Below are positions 16,013 through 22,909 of a stretch of DNA of 46,830 bases, one piece after another. The DNA comes from CAYUHC01 sp964444555 (lineage in GTDB: Bacteria > Patescibacteriota > Minisyncoccia > Phycocordibacterales > JACOZG01). Positions within the stretch are counted from its first letter, which is position 1; each line of letters begins with the position of its first letter. A model generated the notes under the pieces. The model was not told the origin of the DNA and made no database searches. It saw only the letters and a list, made by a program, of their open reading frames with translations. The DNA is taken from contig CAYUHC010000003.1 of assembly GCA_964444555.1 (NCBI GenBank), forward strand, positions 1 to 46,830. Direction: 5' to 3'. The position numbers and the translations under genes are program-made.

Positions 16013-16056
16013 GGGAGTACCAGAAAACTCCCTTCCGTCTCGGAATGTGTATTCCG
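16013..16056 (+). other. Two adjacent intergenic hairpins
   Basis: GGGAGT/ACTCCC (16013-16018 with 16027-16032) and CGGAAT/ATTCCG (16041-16046 with 16051-16056) lie just downstream of the ECF-like gene. Neither has a T-run, so they look like mRNA processing or stabilising stems rather than terminators. Confidence 0.4.
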
Positions 16057-16104
16057 ACCGATGAAGGCGAAAGCCAGAAACGGAATTGCTCATTGTCACT
16101 CGGC

Positions 16105-16136
16105 CATAGCGAGCCACTTCCGAAAGGAGAAATCGC
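16105..16136 (+). promoter_or_regulatory. Repeated translation leader, copy 2
   Basis: The leader CATAGCGAGCCACTTCC plus GAAAGGAGAAATCGC precedes the ATG at 16137. A near-identical copy precedes the ATG at 16503, and a more distant one precedes 15461. TTCC can pair with GGAG around a GAAA loop, which would mask the ribosome-binding site. Confidence 0.5.
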
Positions 16137-16442
16137 ATGTATCGTAGAATCGAAGTCCCTGGTAGATCAGCAATGCTGCTGGCCTCCAAGGCGATGGTGG
16201 GATCGGGACTCCCTGATCCTGAGAAGTTATTCCTGCGACCAACGAACAAAACGCTACACTTCTTCTTTACCGAATACGGATGGGAGAAGTGCGGACATGC
16301 CATTCTGAGCGAGCTTCGCTCTAAGGGACATCGCGCTCGAGTTATCTCGGTCGGAGAGAAGGCTGCTCAAAGCAGCATCCGATATCGCGATAAGTGGCAA
16401 GTGGCACTTCTGTTTTGTTGGCCCAAGGGGAAATCCCGTTGA
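16137..16442 (+). CDS. Unknown 101-aa protein of accessory operon
   Basis: Second gene of the 15353 operon. No domain is recognised. The product is basic and soluble, begins MYRRIEVPGRS, and has no signal peptide or membrane helix. Start fixed by AAAGGAG 7 nt upstream of ATG 16137. Its first codons (MYRRI) resemble those of the next gene (MFRKL), and the leader repeat continues into them, suggesting the leader and gene start were duplicated together. Confidence 0.6.
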   Translation: MYRRIEVPGRSAMLLASKAMVGSGLPDPEKLFLRPTNKTLHFFFTEYGWEKCGHAILSELRSKGHRARVISVGEKAAQSSIRYRDKWQVALLFCWPKGKSR

Positions 16443-16469
16443 TTCTTGGGATCAGTTTTTGGCAAAGGC

Positions 16470-16502
16470 TATAGCGAGCCGCTTCCTGAAAGGAGAAATC
16501 GC
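16470..16502 (+). promoter_or_regulatory. Repeated translation leader, copy 3
   Basis: Same element as at 16105 with a few changes: TATAGCGAGCCGCTTCCT followed by GAAAGGAGAAATCGC. GGCT/AGCC and TTCCT/AGGAG can form two small hairpins, the second covering the ribosome-binding site. Confidence 0.5.
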
Positions 16503-16925
16503 ATGTTTCGGAAACTGACCACGATCGTGGACTGCAAACTCGCCCGGGAAATTGAAAAAGATCCCGAGTCCGAAGTTTGTTCCTCCGAGGGGTTCAAGGT
16601 GTGCATGGAACTCGCCCTTGCGGTAGTCTACCGAGGACTCAACCTCACTCTCGGGAGGCGAGTCTTACTCAGTAAGGAAAGCGAGAGCGGCAACGACAAA
16701 GTCCTGGAGAAGTTCTTCGGGTCAGAAGGGTACTGCTTGCGTCACGAGATTCAAGCAGCCCACCGGATCGAAGTCGTGATCCACCTCGGGTCAGAAGCAA
16801 CTTCATTTCGTTGGCTGCTGCTTCTGTTCGAGAAGAGTGAGAAGGAGCCCTTTTATGTCCTGAGCATGGACGTGGGGTTAGACGGAAAAATCTCGCGACC
16901 GCACCTGACGAACATGAAACAGTGA
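16503..16925 (+). CDS. Unknown 140-aa protein of accessory operon
   Basis: Third gene of the operon, start ATG 16503 chosen from the AAAGGAG site 7 nt upstream; the frame is open to 16446 but that part is the leader. No family is recognised. The product is soluble and mixed alpha/beta in look (ALAVVYRGLNLTLGRRVLL; RIEVVIHLGSEATSFRWLLLLFEK; FYVLSMDVGLDG), with four cysteines (three in the first 40 residues) and no signal peptide. It ends 40 nt before the operon terminator. Confidence 0.6.
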   Translation: MFRKLTTIVDCKLAREIEKDPESEVCSSEGFKVCMELALAVVYRGLNLTLGRRVLLSKESESGNDKVLEKFFGSEGYCLRHEIQAAHRIEVVIHLGSEATSFRWLLLLFEKSEKEPFYVLSMDVGLDGKISRPHLTNMKQ

Positions 16926-16964
16926 CCAATTCCCAACCGCATTTCAGTAGCGTTTAATACTGAA

Positions 16965-16992
16965 CCCGCGTTCGAAAGAGCGCGGGATTTTT
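16965..16992 (+). terminator. Intrinsic terminator of accessory operon
   Basis: CCCGCG/CGCGGG (16965-16970 with 16981-16986), 10-nt loop, then ATTTTT. Confidence 0.8.
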
Positions 16993-17008
16993 GTTACACT
17001 TTTATCAT

Positions 17009-17644
17009 ATGGAAGATTTGACTAGACAGGCCGATCAAAAAATCCGCGAATGGGCAGCGAGAAAAGATAAGCTAGTGGTCGCAATTGACGGCTATACCGG
17101 CGTGGGAAAAACCACTCTGCTGGATAATCTAACTAAACAGAATCCTGATATTGTTCCGGTACATTGGGATGATTTTCTAATGTCCAGTCGAGAATGGGAG
17201 GAAAAATTGAAGAATGATGCCGGGCGGGCGGAAGTCTGTCCGACCAGCCACACCGATCACGACAGAATTGAAAAAGTGATTACCGATTTTAGAAATCAAA
17301 ATGGGATTTACCAAACTAATATTTTTAATCCGCAGACCGGGGAAGTAGACACGCCAATTGAGTATGACTTTTCCAAAAAGATTTTGGTGATGGACGGCGT
17401 CTTTGTGTTCCATCCCAAACTTTTAAACCATCTCTGGGATAAACGAATCTATGTTGACGGCGATACCGATGAAATAGACCGTCGCCGGGTCGCCCGAGAG
17501 AAAGCACGCTGGGGCGAGAAATATTTTCCCGAAACTCATCCCGACTCCCACTTCCGCAAACTCACGATCGCTCTAAAAAAATATCGGGCCGAGCACAAAC
17601 CAGAAGAAAAAGCAGATTTAGTGCTTCACAACACCGACGAATAA
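17009..17644 (+). CDS. P-loop nucleoside (uridine kinase-like) kinase
   Basis: 211 aa from ATG 17009. The Walker A loop is GYTGVGKTT (about residues 28-36), followed by VHWDDFLMS, which matches the DD-F substrate segment of uridine kinases, a Walker-B-like strand (ILVMDGVFVFHP), and a basic lid helix (RRRVAREKARWGEKYFP). The fold is clearly the uridine/pantothenate kinase branch of P-loop NTPases; the true substrate is unknown. A TACACT -10 box ends 8 nt before the ATG. It converges end-to-end with the Nudix gene (stops adjacent). Confidence 0.75.
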   Translation: MEDLTRQADQKIREWAARKDKLVVAIDGYTGVGKTTLLDNLTKQNPDIVPVHWDDFLMSSREWEEKLKNDAGRAEVCPTSHTDHDRIEKVITDFRNQNGIYQTNIFNPQTGEVDTPIEYDFSKKILVMDGVFVFHPKLLNHLWDKRIYVDGDTDEIDRRRVAREKARWGEKYFPETHPDSHFRKLTIALKKYRAEHKPEEKADLVLHNTDE

Positions 17645-18151
17645 TTAAAAGATTCCCAGAGTTTGGACTTTTTTCAGAAGAAAAGTATCTCTTTCGACAA
17701 CATACTTACTCTCGTGATTATTGGCCCGGCTTTCCATGAGTTCAATAGCTTTATCCAACGGCATCCAAATTGCATCCTGAAAACCATTATCTAGTTCATG
17801 TTGAGTAAAAGTAGCTTTCTGCTTTTCGCCTTTTGTTTTGCCGACGTAGCAATAGGAAGTTTGGACGAGAGAAAACTCGGCTCGATACTCCATTACCGAA
17901 CCTAGTTCCCGAATTACCTCCACATCTGTACCGATCTCCTCCAAACATTCTCGACGGAAAGCCTCTACCTTATCCTCACCATTTTCGATTCCTCCTCCGG
18001 GAAGTTTATAATAGTTATGAGCAGTTACGGGAAGAAGCGCTACATTTTTATTTTCATCAAAGACCACGCCTCTGGCGGCAAATCTCGTCCTCAGATTAGC
18101 GGCGGCTTTGTCAGTGATATTGCTTGGATTTAACTTAAGAATTTGTTCCAT
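17645..18151 (-). CDS. Nudix hydrolase
   Basis: 168 aa. The Nudix box is complete: G53-x5-E59-x7-R67-E68-C-L-E71-E72-x-G74, preceded by NYYKLPGGG, typical of pyrophosphatases acting on nucleoside-diphosphate derivatives. The substrate cannot be told from the sequence. It starts 40 nt after the tRNA-Glu gene on the same strand with no separate promoter seen, so it may share the tRNA promoter. Confidence 0.88.
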   Translation of the reverse strand: MEQILKLNPSNITDKAAANLRTRFAARGVVFDENKNVALLPVTAHNYYKLPGGGIENGEDKVEAFRRECLEEIGTDVEVIRELGSVMEYRAEFSLVQTSYCYVGKTKGEKQKATFTQHELDNGFQDAIWMPLDKAIELMESRANNHESKYVVERDTFLLKKVQTLGIF

Positions 18152-18191
18152 ATTCTTCGACGCTTCTCGTGCGTACAGACCTCGCTCGACT

Positions 18192-18266
18192 TGGTGACCC
18201 TACGGGGAGTCGAACCCCGATTACCACCGTGAGAGGGTGATGTCCTAGCCATTAGACGATAGGGCC
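18192..18266 (-). tRNA. tRNA-Glu (anticodon CTC)
   Basis: 75 nt on the minus strand with all four arms: acceptor GGCCCTA/TAGGGTC, anticodon loop CTCTCAC (anticodon CTC), T-arm CGGGG-TTCGACT-CCCCG, discriminator A and an encoded CCA end. A minus-strand promoter (TTGCGA, 16 nt, TACCAT) lies just upstream. Confidence 0.97.
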
Positions 18267-18277
18267 GTTCGGCAGTA

Positions 18278-18305
18278 ATGGTACCATATTTTTATTCGTT
18301 CGCAA
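18278..18305 (-). promoter_or_regulatory. Promoter of tRNA-Glu
   Basis: On the minus strand, TTGCGA (18300-18305), 16-nt spacer, TACCAT (18278-18283), 12 nt before the tRNA. It lies back-to-back with the rmuC promoter. Confidence 0.5.
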
Positions 18306-18308
18306 CCG

Positions 18309-18337
18309 TTGGTCGGCGCTGGGGCGCGTGGTACGAT
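18309..18337 (+). promoter_or_regulatory. Promoter of rmuC
   Basis: TTGGTC (18309-18314), 17-nt spacer, TACGAT (18332-18337), 8 nt before the rmuC ATG. Confidence 0.55.
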
Positions 18338-18345
18338 AGAGAGCA

Positions 18346-19422
18346 ATGGAAACAAGTTTTTATGTTTTAGCGGGACTCCTGGTGGTGGCGATTGGGGTCA
18401 TTGTGTGGCTCTGGCGTCGCCGCCAAGAGAGCTCGGCGCCCGGCTCTGATCAGGGCCTTCTCTTGATCCAGAGTCAGTTGGCCGAGCAGGCACGAGCCAT
18501 TAGTGAGTTTGGTCGGCTCATGGACGGCAAGCTTACCGAGTCGAGTCGGTGGATGCAGGATTCCCTGCGGAGTCAATTTTCCGAATCAACCAAAATTATT
18601 CGCGAGATTACCACCGAGTTGGCGCGAGTAGGCGAGGGGCAAAAGCAGGTGATGAACTTTACCGAACAGCTCCGCGACTTGCAGGATATTTTAAAAAATC
18701 CCAAGCAGCGCGGGATTTTGGGCGAGTATTATTTGGAGACTTTGTTAAAAAATGTTTTGCCGCCAGGCTCTTTCCAGATGCAATATCCGTTTCCGGATGG
18801 GACGATCGTGGACGCGGCGGTTTTCGTGCGCGACAAGATTATTCCCGTCGACTCCAAGTTTTCGCTCGAAAACTATAATCGCTTAGTCGCCGAGCGTGAT
18901 CCGGCCGAGCGCGAGCGACTCGAAAAGCTTTTCGTCAACGATCTCAAATTGCGAATTCAGGAGACGGCCAAGTATATCCAGCCGGAGCGGGGGACGCTCG
19001 AGTTTGCCTTTATGTTTATTCCGCACGAGGCCATTTATTACGATCTCTTGGTTAGCACAGTGGGCGCGCTTAAGGATGATACAGAAAATTTGATTCAACG
19101 GGCGGCCAGCAAGTATCACGTCATTATCGTTTCGCCCACCTCGTTCTTGGCTTACCTGCAAACCGTGCTTCAAGGTTTAAACGCGATGAAGATTGAGGAA
19201 AAGGCGCAAGAGATTGTTAAGCGCGTCGCGGAGCTTGGCAAGCATCTTAAGGCCTATGAGGAGTATCACGTTAAGTTGGGTAATTCGCTCGGCACGGTGG
19301 TTAACCATTTTAATAACGGCAGTAAGGAGCTAAAAAAGATCGATAAGGACGTTTTGCGGATCTCTGGCGCCGCCCCGGGATTGGCGATTGAGTTGGTGGA
19401 CAGTCCACAGCGTGAGGAATAG
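18346..19422 (+). CDS. rmuC: DNA recombination protein RmuC
   Basis: RmuC family, predicted nuclease-like protein that limits inversions at inverted repeats. 358 aa: N-terminal membrane anchor (residues 5-24), coiled coil (LAEQARAISEFGRLMDGKL onward), then the conserved core RGILGEYYLETLLKNVLPPG, VDSKFSLENYNRL, FMFIPHEAIYYDLL and VIIVSPTSFLAYLQTV, which is the PD-(D/E)xK-like domain. Single gene with its own promoter. Confidence 0.93.
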   Translation: METSFYVLAGLLVVAIGVIVWLWRRRQESSAPGSDQGLLLIQSQLAEQARAISEFGRLMDGKLTESSRWMQDSLRSQFSESTKIIREITTELARVGEGQKQVMNFTEQLRDLQDILKNPKQRGILGEYYLETLLKNVLPPGSFQMQYPFPDGTIVDAAVFVRDKIIPVDSKFSLENYNRLVAERDPAERERLEKLFVNDLKLRIQETAKYIQPERGTLEFAFMFIPHEAIYYDLLVSTVGALKDDTENLIQRAASKYHVIIVSPTSFLAYLQTVLQGLNAMKIEEKAQEIVKRVAELGKHLKAYEEYHVKLGNSLGTVVNHFNNGSKELKKIDKDVLRISGAAPGLAIELVDSPQREE

Positions 19423-19435
19423 AGGAGTAGCGGCC

Positions 19436-19570
19436 AAAAAGAAACCGCCAGTTCCCATGGGGATAATCTGGCGGGTTGTTTGAGGCGTGCGGCACCCTGT
19501 TTCTTGCATTTTGGCGCGGTCAAGGGTGCCGCAGCGAGTGGAAGTTCGATTCGGAGACCAAGGCCTCCTG
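19436..19570 (-). ncRNA. Candidate structured small RNA
   Basis: On the minus strand a possible promoter (TTGCGC 19600-19605, 17 nt, TATTGT 19577-19582) is followed by three hairpins and a terminator: GGAG/CTCC near 19555-19570, a perfect 11-bp stem TGCGGCACCCT/AGGGTGCCGCA (19488-19498 with 19523-19533), and CCGCCAG/CTGGCGG (19445-19474) with an inner CCC/GGG and a TTTCTTTTT tail. No convincing ORF. It does not match SRP RNA, tmRNA, 6S or RNase P motifs that I can recall. The plus-strand alternative is simply the rmuC terminator. Confidence 0.4.
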
Positions 19571-19659
19571 TGGGGTACAATAGCATACAAAAAGTAGGTG
19601 CGCAACTATTTGATTTTATGCTAGAGTAAGAGACGGAATCTTAATTGGAGGAACTTAAA

Positions 19660-20394
19660 ATGCTGAAAGGAAAAACCATTGTAGTGATTGGGGCAACGGG
19701 GGGGTTGGGTTGGCCGCTATCGAAGTATTTAAGCAGTCAGGGAGCCAACTTGGTGCTGGTGTCGCGCGGGCAAGATAAGCTTAATGAGCTGTTGGGAGAG
19801 ATTGGGCCCGAGCGAGCGCTGGCGATTGCGGCCGATGCTTCGGATCTGATCGCGATGCGCGATCGGGTGATCCCTCAAGCGATGAGTCGTTTTCGCTTGA
19901 TTGATGGCGTCGTCTTGTCGGCTGGTAGTTGGAGCCGCTCGGAGGTCTTGGTAAATCCCGCCGAAGAGATTTTGGCCGCGGAAGCCAAGATGCGCCAGGG
20001 CATGGTTTTGCCAACGCTAGTGCCGGCTCTGGCCTTTGCCGACCACTTTAAGGATCAGAATCACGGCCACATCTTCCACATTTCTTCTCACGTGGTTGAG
20101 CGTGCGGAATTGGCAGGTAACTTTGCCTATCGCTTGGCCAAGCAAGTTGGAAGCAATTTGATGCTCCAGTTGGCCATTCGCTTTCAGGGTGAACGTCTGT
20201 CCATCCGCACATCCGACCTGCGTCCCGGGATTATTAATACCCGAGACACCGAGGGGGTAATTCGGGAGGCGGGTTTTGATCCGGCGACGGAGGCGGTCCA
20301 GCCCGAGGTGATTGGCGAGTGGATTGCTCATCACCTCAATGATTCCGAGTCGCCCCTGATTGGTTCCTTTGCTTGTAAGGCCGTTTTGCCTTAG
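19660..20394 (+). CDS. Short-chain dehydrogenase/reductase
   Basis: Classical SDR, 244 aa, NAD(P)-dependent oxidoreductase of unknown substrate. Start ATG 19660 fixed by GGAGG 7 nt upstream. The cofactor loop is GATGGLGW (TGxxxGxG type), an NNAG-equivalent SAGSW follows strand 4, the catalytic serine is in HISSHV, and YRLAK provides the Tyr-x3-Lys pair. It is a single gene ending in a double-hairpin terminator. Confidence 0.9.
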   Translation: MLKGKTIVVIGATGGLGWPLSKYLSSQGANLVLVSRGQDKLNELLGEIGPERALAIAADASDLIAMRDRVIPQAMSRFRLIDGVVLSAGSWSRSEVLVNPAEEILAAEAKMRQGMVLPTLVPALAFADHFKDQNHGHIFHISSHVVERAELAGNFAYRLAKQVGSNLMLQLAIRFQGERLSIRTSDLRPGIINTRDTEGVIREAGFDPATEAVQPEVIGEWIAHHLNDSESPLIGSFACKAVLP

Positions 20395-20402
20395 CGATTT
20401 TG

Positions 20403-20468
20403 GCTGGGGTCACCCAGCGCCCGGCCCGTCGATGGAGTCCACCCCGGCTCCTCGACGGGCTTTTTTTC
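20403..20468 (+). terminator. Double-hairpin terminator after SDR gene
   Basis: A small stem GCTGGG/CCCAGC (20403-20418) precedes the main stem GCCCGTCGA/TCGACGGGC (20424-20432 with 20452-20460) and TTTTTTT. Confidence 0.85.
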
Positions 20469-20472
20469 TGCC

Positions 20473-20500
20473 TTGCTTTTTATTGGTAGATGTGTAAAAT
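20473..20500 (+). promoter_or_regulatory. Promoter of rplU
   Basis: TTGCTT (20473-20478), 16-nt spacer, TAAAAT (20495-20500), 10 nt before the ATG, with no ribosome-binding site between. Confidence 0.5.
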
Positions 20501-20510
20501 AAGAGCCACT

Positions 20511-20825
20511 ATGTCATTTGCAGTAATCAAGACCGGGGGCAAGCAATACAAGGTTTCGGCTGGCGACACGCTCAAAATTGAGAAGTTGGCTGGTGCCGAA
20601 AAGGATGGCCAAGTCACTTTTGACGAAGTGCTATTGGTTGATGATGGCTCGACCACCCGCGTCGGGGAGGCGGCTTCGGGCGCCAAGGTTACGGCCACGG
20701 TAGTGGAGGAGGCCGGCCGCGCCGATAAGGTGGTAGGTATCAAGTACCGCGCCAAGAGCCGCTACCGCGTTAAGTACGGTCATCGTCAGCCCTTTACCTC
20801 GGTTAAGATCGCTGAAATAAAATAG
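20511..20825 (+). CDS. rplU: 50S ribosomal protein bL21
   Basis: 104 aa from ATG 20511 (FAVIKTGGKQYKVSAGDTL is the family start; the frame is open to 20490 but upstream lies the promoter). The C-terminus KYRAKSRYRVKYGHRQPFT is the 23S-rRNA-binding signature. Unusually, rpmA is not next to it but at 26871 on the other strand. The terminator runs into the end of recR. Confidence 0.96.
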   Translation: MSFAVIKTGGKQYKVSAGDTLKIEKLAGAEKDGQVTFDEVLLVDDGSTTRVGEAASGAKVTATVVEEAGRADKVVGIKYRAKSRYRVKYGHRQPFTSVKIAEIK

Positions 20826-20838
20826 GACCTCTTTCTTG

Positions 20839-20884
20839 AGCGCCTTCAGGCATCATTCTCGATGTTTGAGGGCGCTTTTTATTG
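20839..20884 (+). terminator. rplU terminator overlapping the end of recR
   Basis: Ten-bp stem AGCGCCTTCA/TGAGGGCGCT (20839-20848 with 20867-20876, one T-G) followed by TTTTTATT. The convergent recR stop codon (20853-20855) lies in its loop. Confidence 0.8.
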
Positions 20885-21482
20885 TGTCGGGATCAGAATA
20901 CTCTAGTTCCGAACCAGTGGAGAGGCCACGGCCGAGTGTCGAAATTTTAAGCCCATGGCGTTCGGTCGTGGGGGCTAAATATTGTCGCAAAAAGTCAGCC
21001 GTATGATCGCCTTCGGTATTGGCCGAGAGGGCGAGAATAATTTCTTTTAAACCATGAGTGGTTCGGCTGGCGATTTGAGCTAAAAGTTCCGGCCCCCGGA
21101 TCCGTAGTTCGGGATTTTTTTCTAGGACGGGTACCAGCGAACCCAACACAAAGTAGTGACCCTCGTAGGTTCGCGAGCGCTCGATGGTTTCGAGGTCGGT
21201 ATCTTTTTCGACGAGCAAGAGGAGGCGGGGATCGCGTTTGGGATTGGCGCAGATCGGGCAGAGTGAGCCGGTTGTTTGATGTTCGCGTCCAGAAAAGAAG
21301 CGGTGGCAAGTCGGGCATTGGTTAACCTGGGCCCGTAATTCTTTGATCCGTTCGATCAGCGTGTGGACGTTGCTGTTTGAGGAGCGGAGGAGGTAATAGA
21401 CAAAGCGTTCCGCCTGGCGCGGTCCAATACCGGGGAATTTGCGGAACTCTTCCGCTAGTTGTTGGATCACCTTGTCGCTCAT
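20853..21482 (-). CDS. recR: Recombination mediator RecR
   Basis: Part of the RecFOR/RecOR loading system for RecA. 209 aa: helix-hairpin-helix (FPGIGPRQAERF), four-cysteine zinc finger (CPTCHRFFSG to LCPIC, about residues 55-77), Toprim domain (LLVEKDTDLETIE, ALSANTEGDHTADFL) and C-terminal Walker-B-like segment. It lies 9 nt downstream of dnaB on the same strand, so they are likely co-transcribed. Confidence 0.95.
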   Translation of the reverse strand: MSDKVIQQLAEEFRKFPGIGPRQAERFVYYLLRSSNSNVHTLIERIKELRAQVNQCPTCHRFFSGREHQTTGSLCPICANPKRDPRLLLLVEKDTDLETIERSRTYEGHYFVLGSLVPVLEKNPELRIRGPELLAQIASRTTHGLKEIILALSANTEGDHTADFLRQYLAPTTERHGLKISTLGRGLSTGSELEYSDPDTIKSALKHRE

Positions 21483-21491
21483 GGAGTGGAT

Positions 21492-22859
21492 TTAAAAGCC
21501 GCCAAAGTCGCTTTTCTCGAGCGTATTAAAGCTGGTCCGAGCCTCATCAAAGTAGAGTTGGACTTCGCCGGTTGGGCCATTGCGGTGTTTGGCGATAATG
21601 ATTTCGGCAATATTTTTTTTGTCGGAATTTTCGTTCATTTTATCTTCGCGATGGATAAACATCACCACGTCGGCGTCTTGCTCGATGGAGCCGGAGTCGC
21701 GCAGGTCAGAGAGGCGAGGCTTGCCACCGCGCTGTTCGACGGCGCGGGAGAGTTGCGAGAGGGCGAGGACGGGGGCCTCCATTTCGCGAGCGAGAGCTTT
21801 GAGCGAGCGCGAGATCTCGGTGACTTGTTGGACCAGGGAGTCGCTATCTTTTTTGGGCACCATCAGCTGGAGGTAATCGACGATGATTAGATCCAAGCCG
21901 TGTTCGGCTTTGAGTTTGCGACAGACCGACTTCATTTTAGTGATGGTATTGCCTGGCTCGTCGTCGATAAAGATTGGTGCCGTCGCGAGGCGATCAAGCG
22001 CGTCGCGGATGCGGCCAAAGTCGTCATCGGTTTTCACTTTTCCAGTGCGGAGTTGCCAGGAGTCTACCTTACTTTCGGCGGCCAAGAGGCGGTCGACGAG
22101 TTGCTGAGTGCTCATTTCGAGCGAAAAGATGCCAACGACCTTATTTTGACCACAAGCGACGTTGCGAGCGATGTCGAGCGCTAGCGAAGTTTTACCCACC
22201 GAGGGGCGAGCCGCCAAGATCACTAGGTCGGAGCGCTGGAGACCGGCTAGTTTGTTATCAATGTCGCGAAAGCCGGTCGGCACGCCCCGCATCTCACCGT
22301 CTGATTTGTGGAGCTTGTCGAGTCGTTCCCAGGCGTCAACGAGAGTGTCTTTAATTCGCGTAAAAGTTTTTTTGGAATAATGACCAATTTCCAAAATCGT
22401 TCTTTGGGCTTTGTCGAAAACGGTATCGAGATCTTCGGATTCGTTGTAACTAAGTTCCGCGATGCTATCGGCCGAAGAGATTAATTGTCGGAGAATAGAT
22501 TTTTTCTTAACAATTTCGGCGTAATACTTAACGTTGCTGGTGGAGGGGACGGCGTTAACCATTTCGGCGATGTAGGCCGCGCCGCCGATCTGTTCGATCT
22601 GTTTGCGCTCTTTTAAGTAGCCAGTCAGGGCCACCATGTCGATTGGCTCACCCTTTTCGTGAAGGGCCATCATTGCCTTGTAGATTTTGCGGTGCTTTTC
22701 GGCGTAAAAGTCGGTGCCGTCGATGACGTCCATTACTTCGTAGATGGCGTCAGGCCGGAGCATGATCGCGCCGAGCAGTGCCTGCTCGGCGCCGATATCT
22801 TGCGGCGGGATCCGGAGCGGACTTTTTACAAATTCGCCAGCTGTTCTTAGCTCACTCAT
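21492..22859 (-). CDS. dnaB: Replicative DNA helicase DnaB
   Basis: Hexameric 5'-3' fork helicase, 455 aa, normal length. N-terminal primase-interacting domain (PPQDIGAEQALLGAIML), linker helix, then the RecA-like core: Walker A ARPSVGKTSLA, Walker B LDLIIVDYLQLM, and the arginine-finger region (LSQLSRAVEQRGGKPRLSDLRDSGSIEQDADVV). No intein. A TACAAT -10 box ends about 7 nt before the ATG on the minus strand. Confidence 0.97.
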   Translation of the reverse strand: MSELRTAGEFVKSPLRIPPQDIGAEQALLGAIMLRPDAIYEVMDVIDGTDFYAEKHRKIYKAMMALHEKGEPIDMVALTGYLKERKQIEQIGGAAYIAEMVNAVPSTSNVKYYAEIVKKKSILRQLISSADSIAELSYNESEDLDTVFDKAQRTILEIGHYSKKTFTRIKDTLVDAWERLDKLHKSDGEMRGVPTGFRDIDNKLAGLQRSDLVILAARPSVGKTSLALDIARNVACGQNKVVGIFSLEMSTQQLVDRLLAAESKVDSWQLRTGKVKTDDDFGRIRDALDRLATAPIFIDDEPGNTITKMKSVCRKLKAEHGLDLIIVDYLQLMVPKKDSDSLVQQVTEISRSLKALAREMEAPVLALSQLSRAVEQRGGKPRLSDLRDSGSIEQDADVVMFIHREDKMNENSDKKNIAEIIIAKHRNGPTGEVQLYFDEARTSFNTLEKSDFGGF

Positions 22860-22909
22860 TAGGCAGATTGTACCACGCTCCCCAGGGGCAAAAAATCGAG
22901 CCCAAGTGT

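Noticed and set aside
15536..16303. A 255-codon antisense frame across the ECF-like gene and beyond
   Set aside because: The plus strand has promoter, ribosome-binding sites, repeated leaders and terminator; the antisense frame has none of these and its product is Ser/Arg/Leu-rich shadow sequence.
19540..19560. A T-loop-like GTTCGATTC suggesting a tRNA or tmRNA end
   Set aside because: The flanking bases do not form a T-stem, and no acceptor, D or anticodon arm could be placed.
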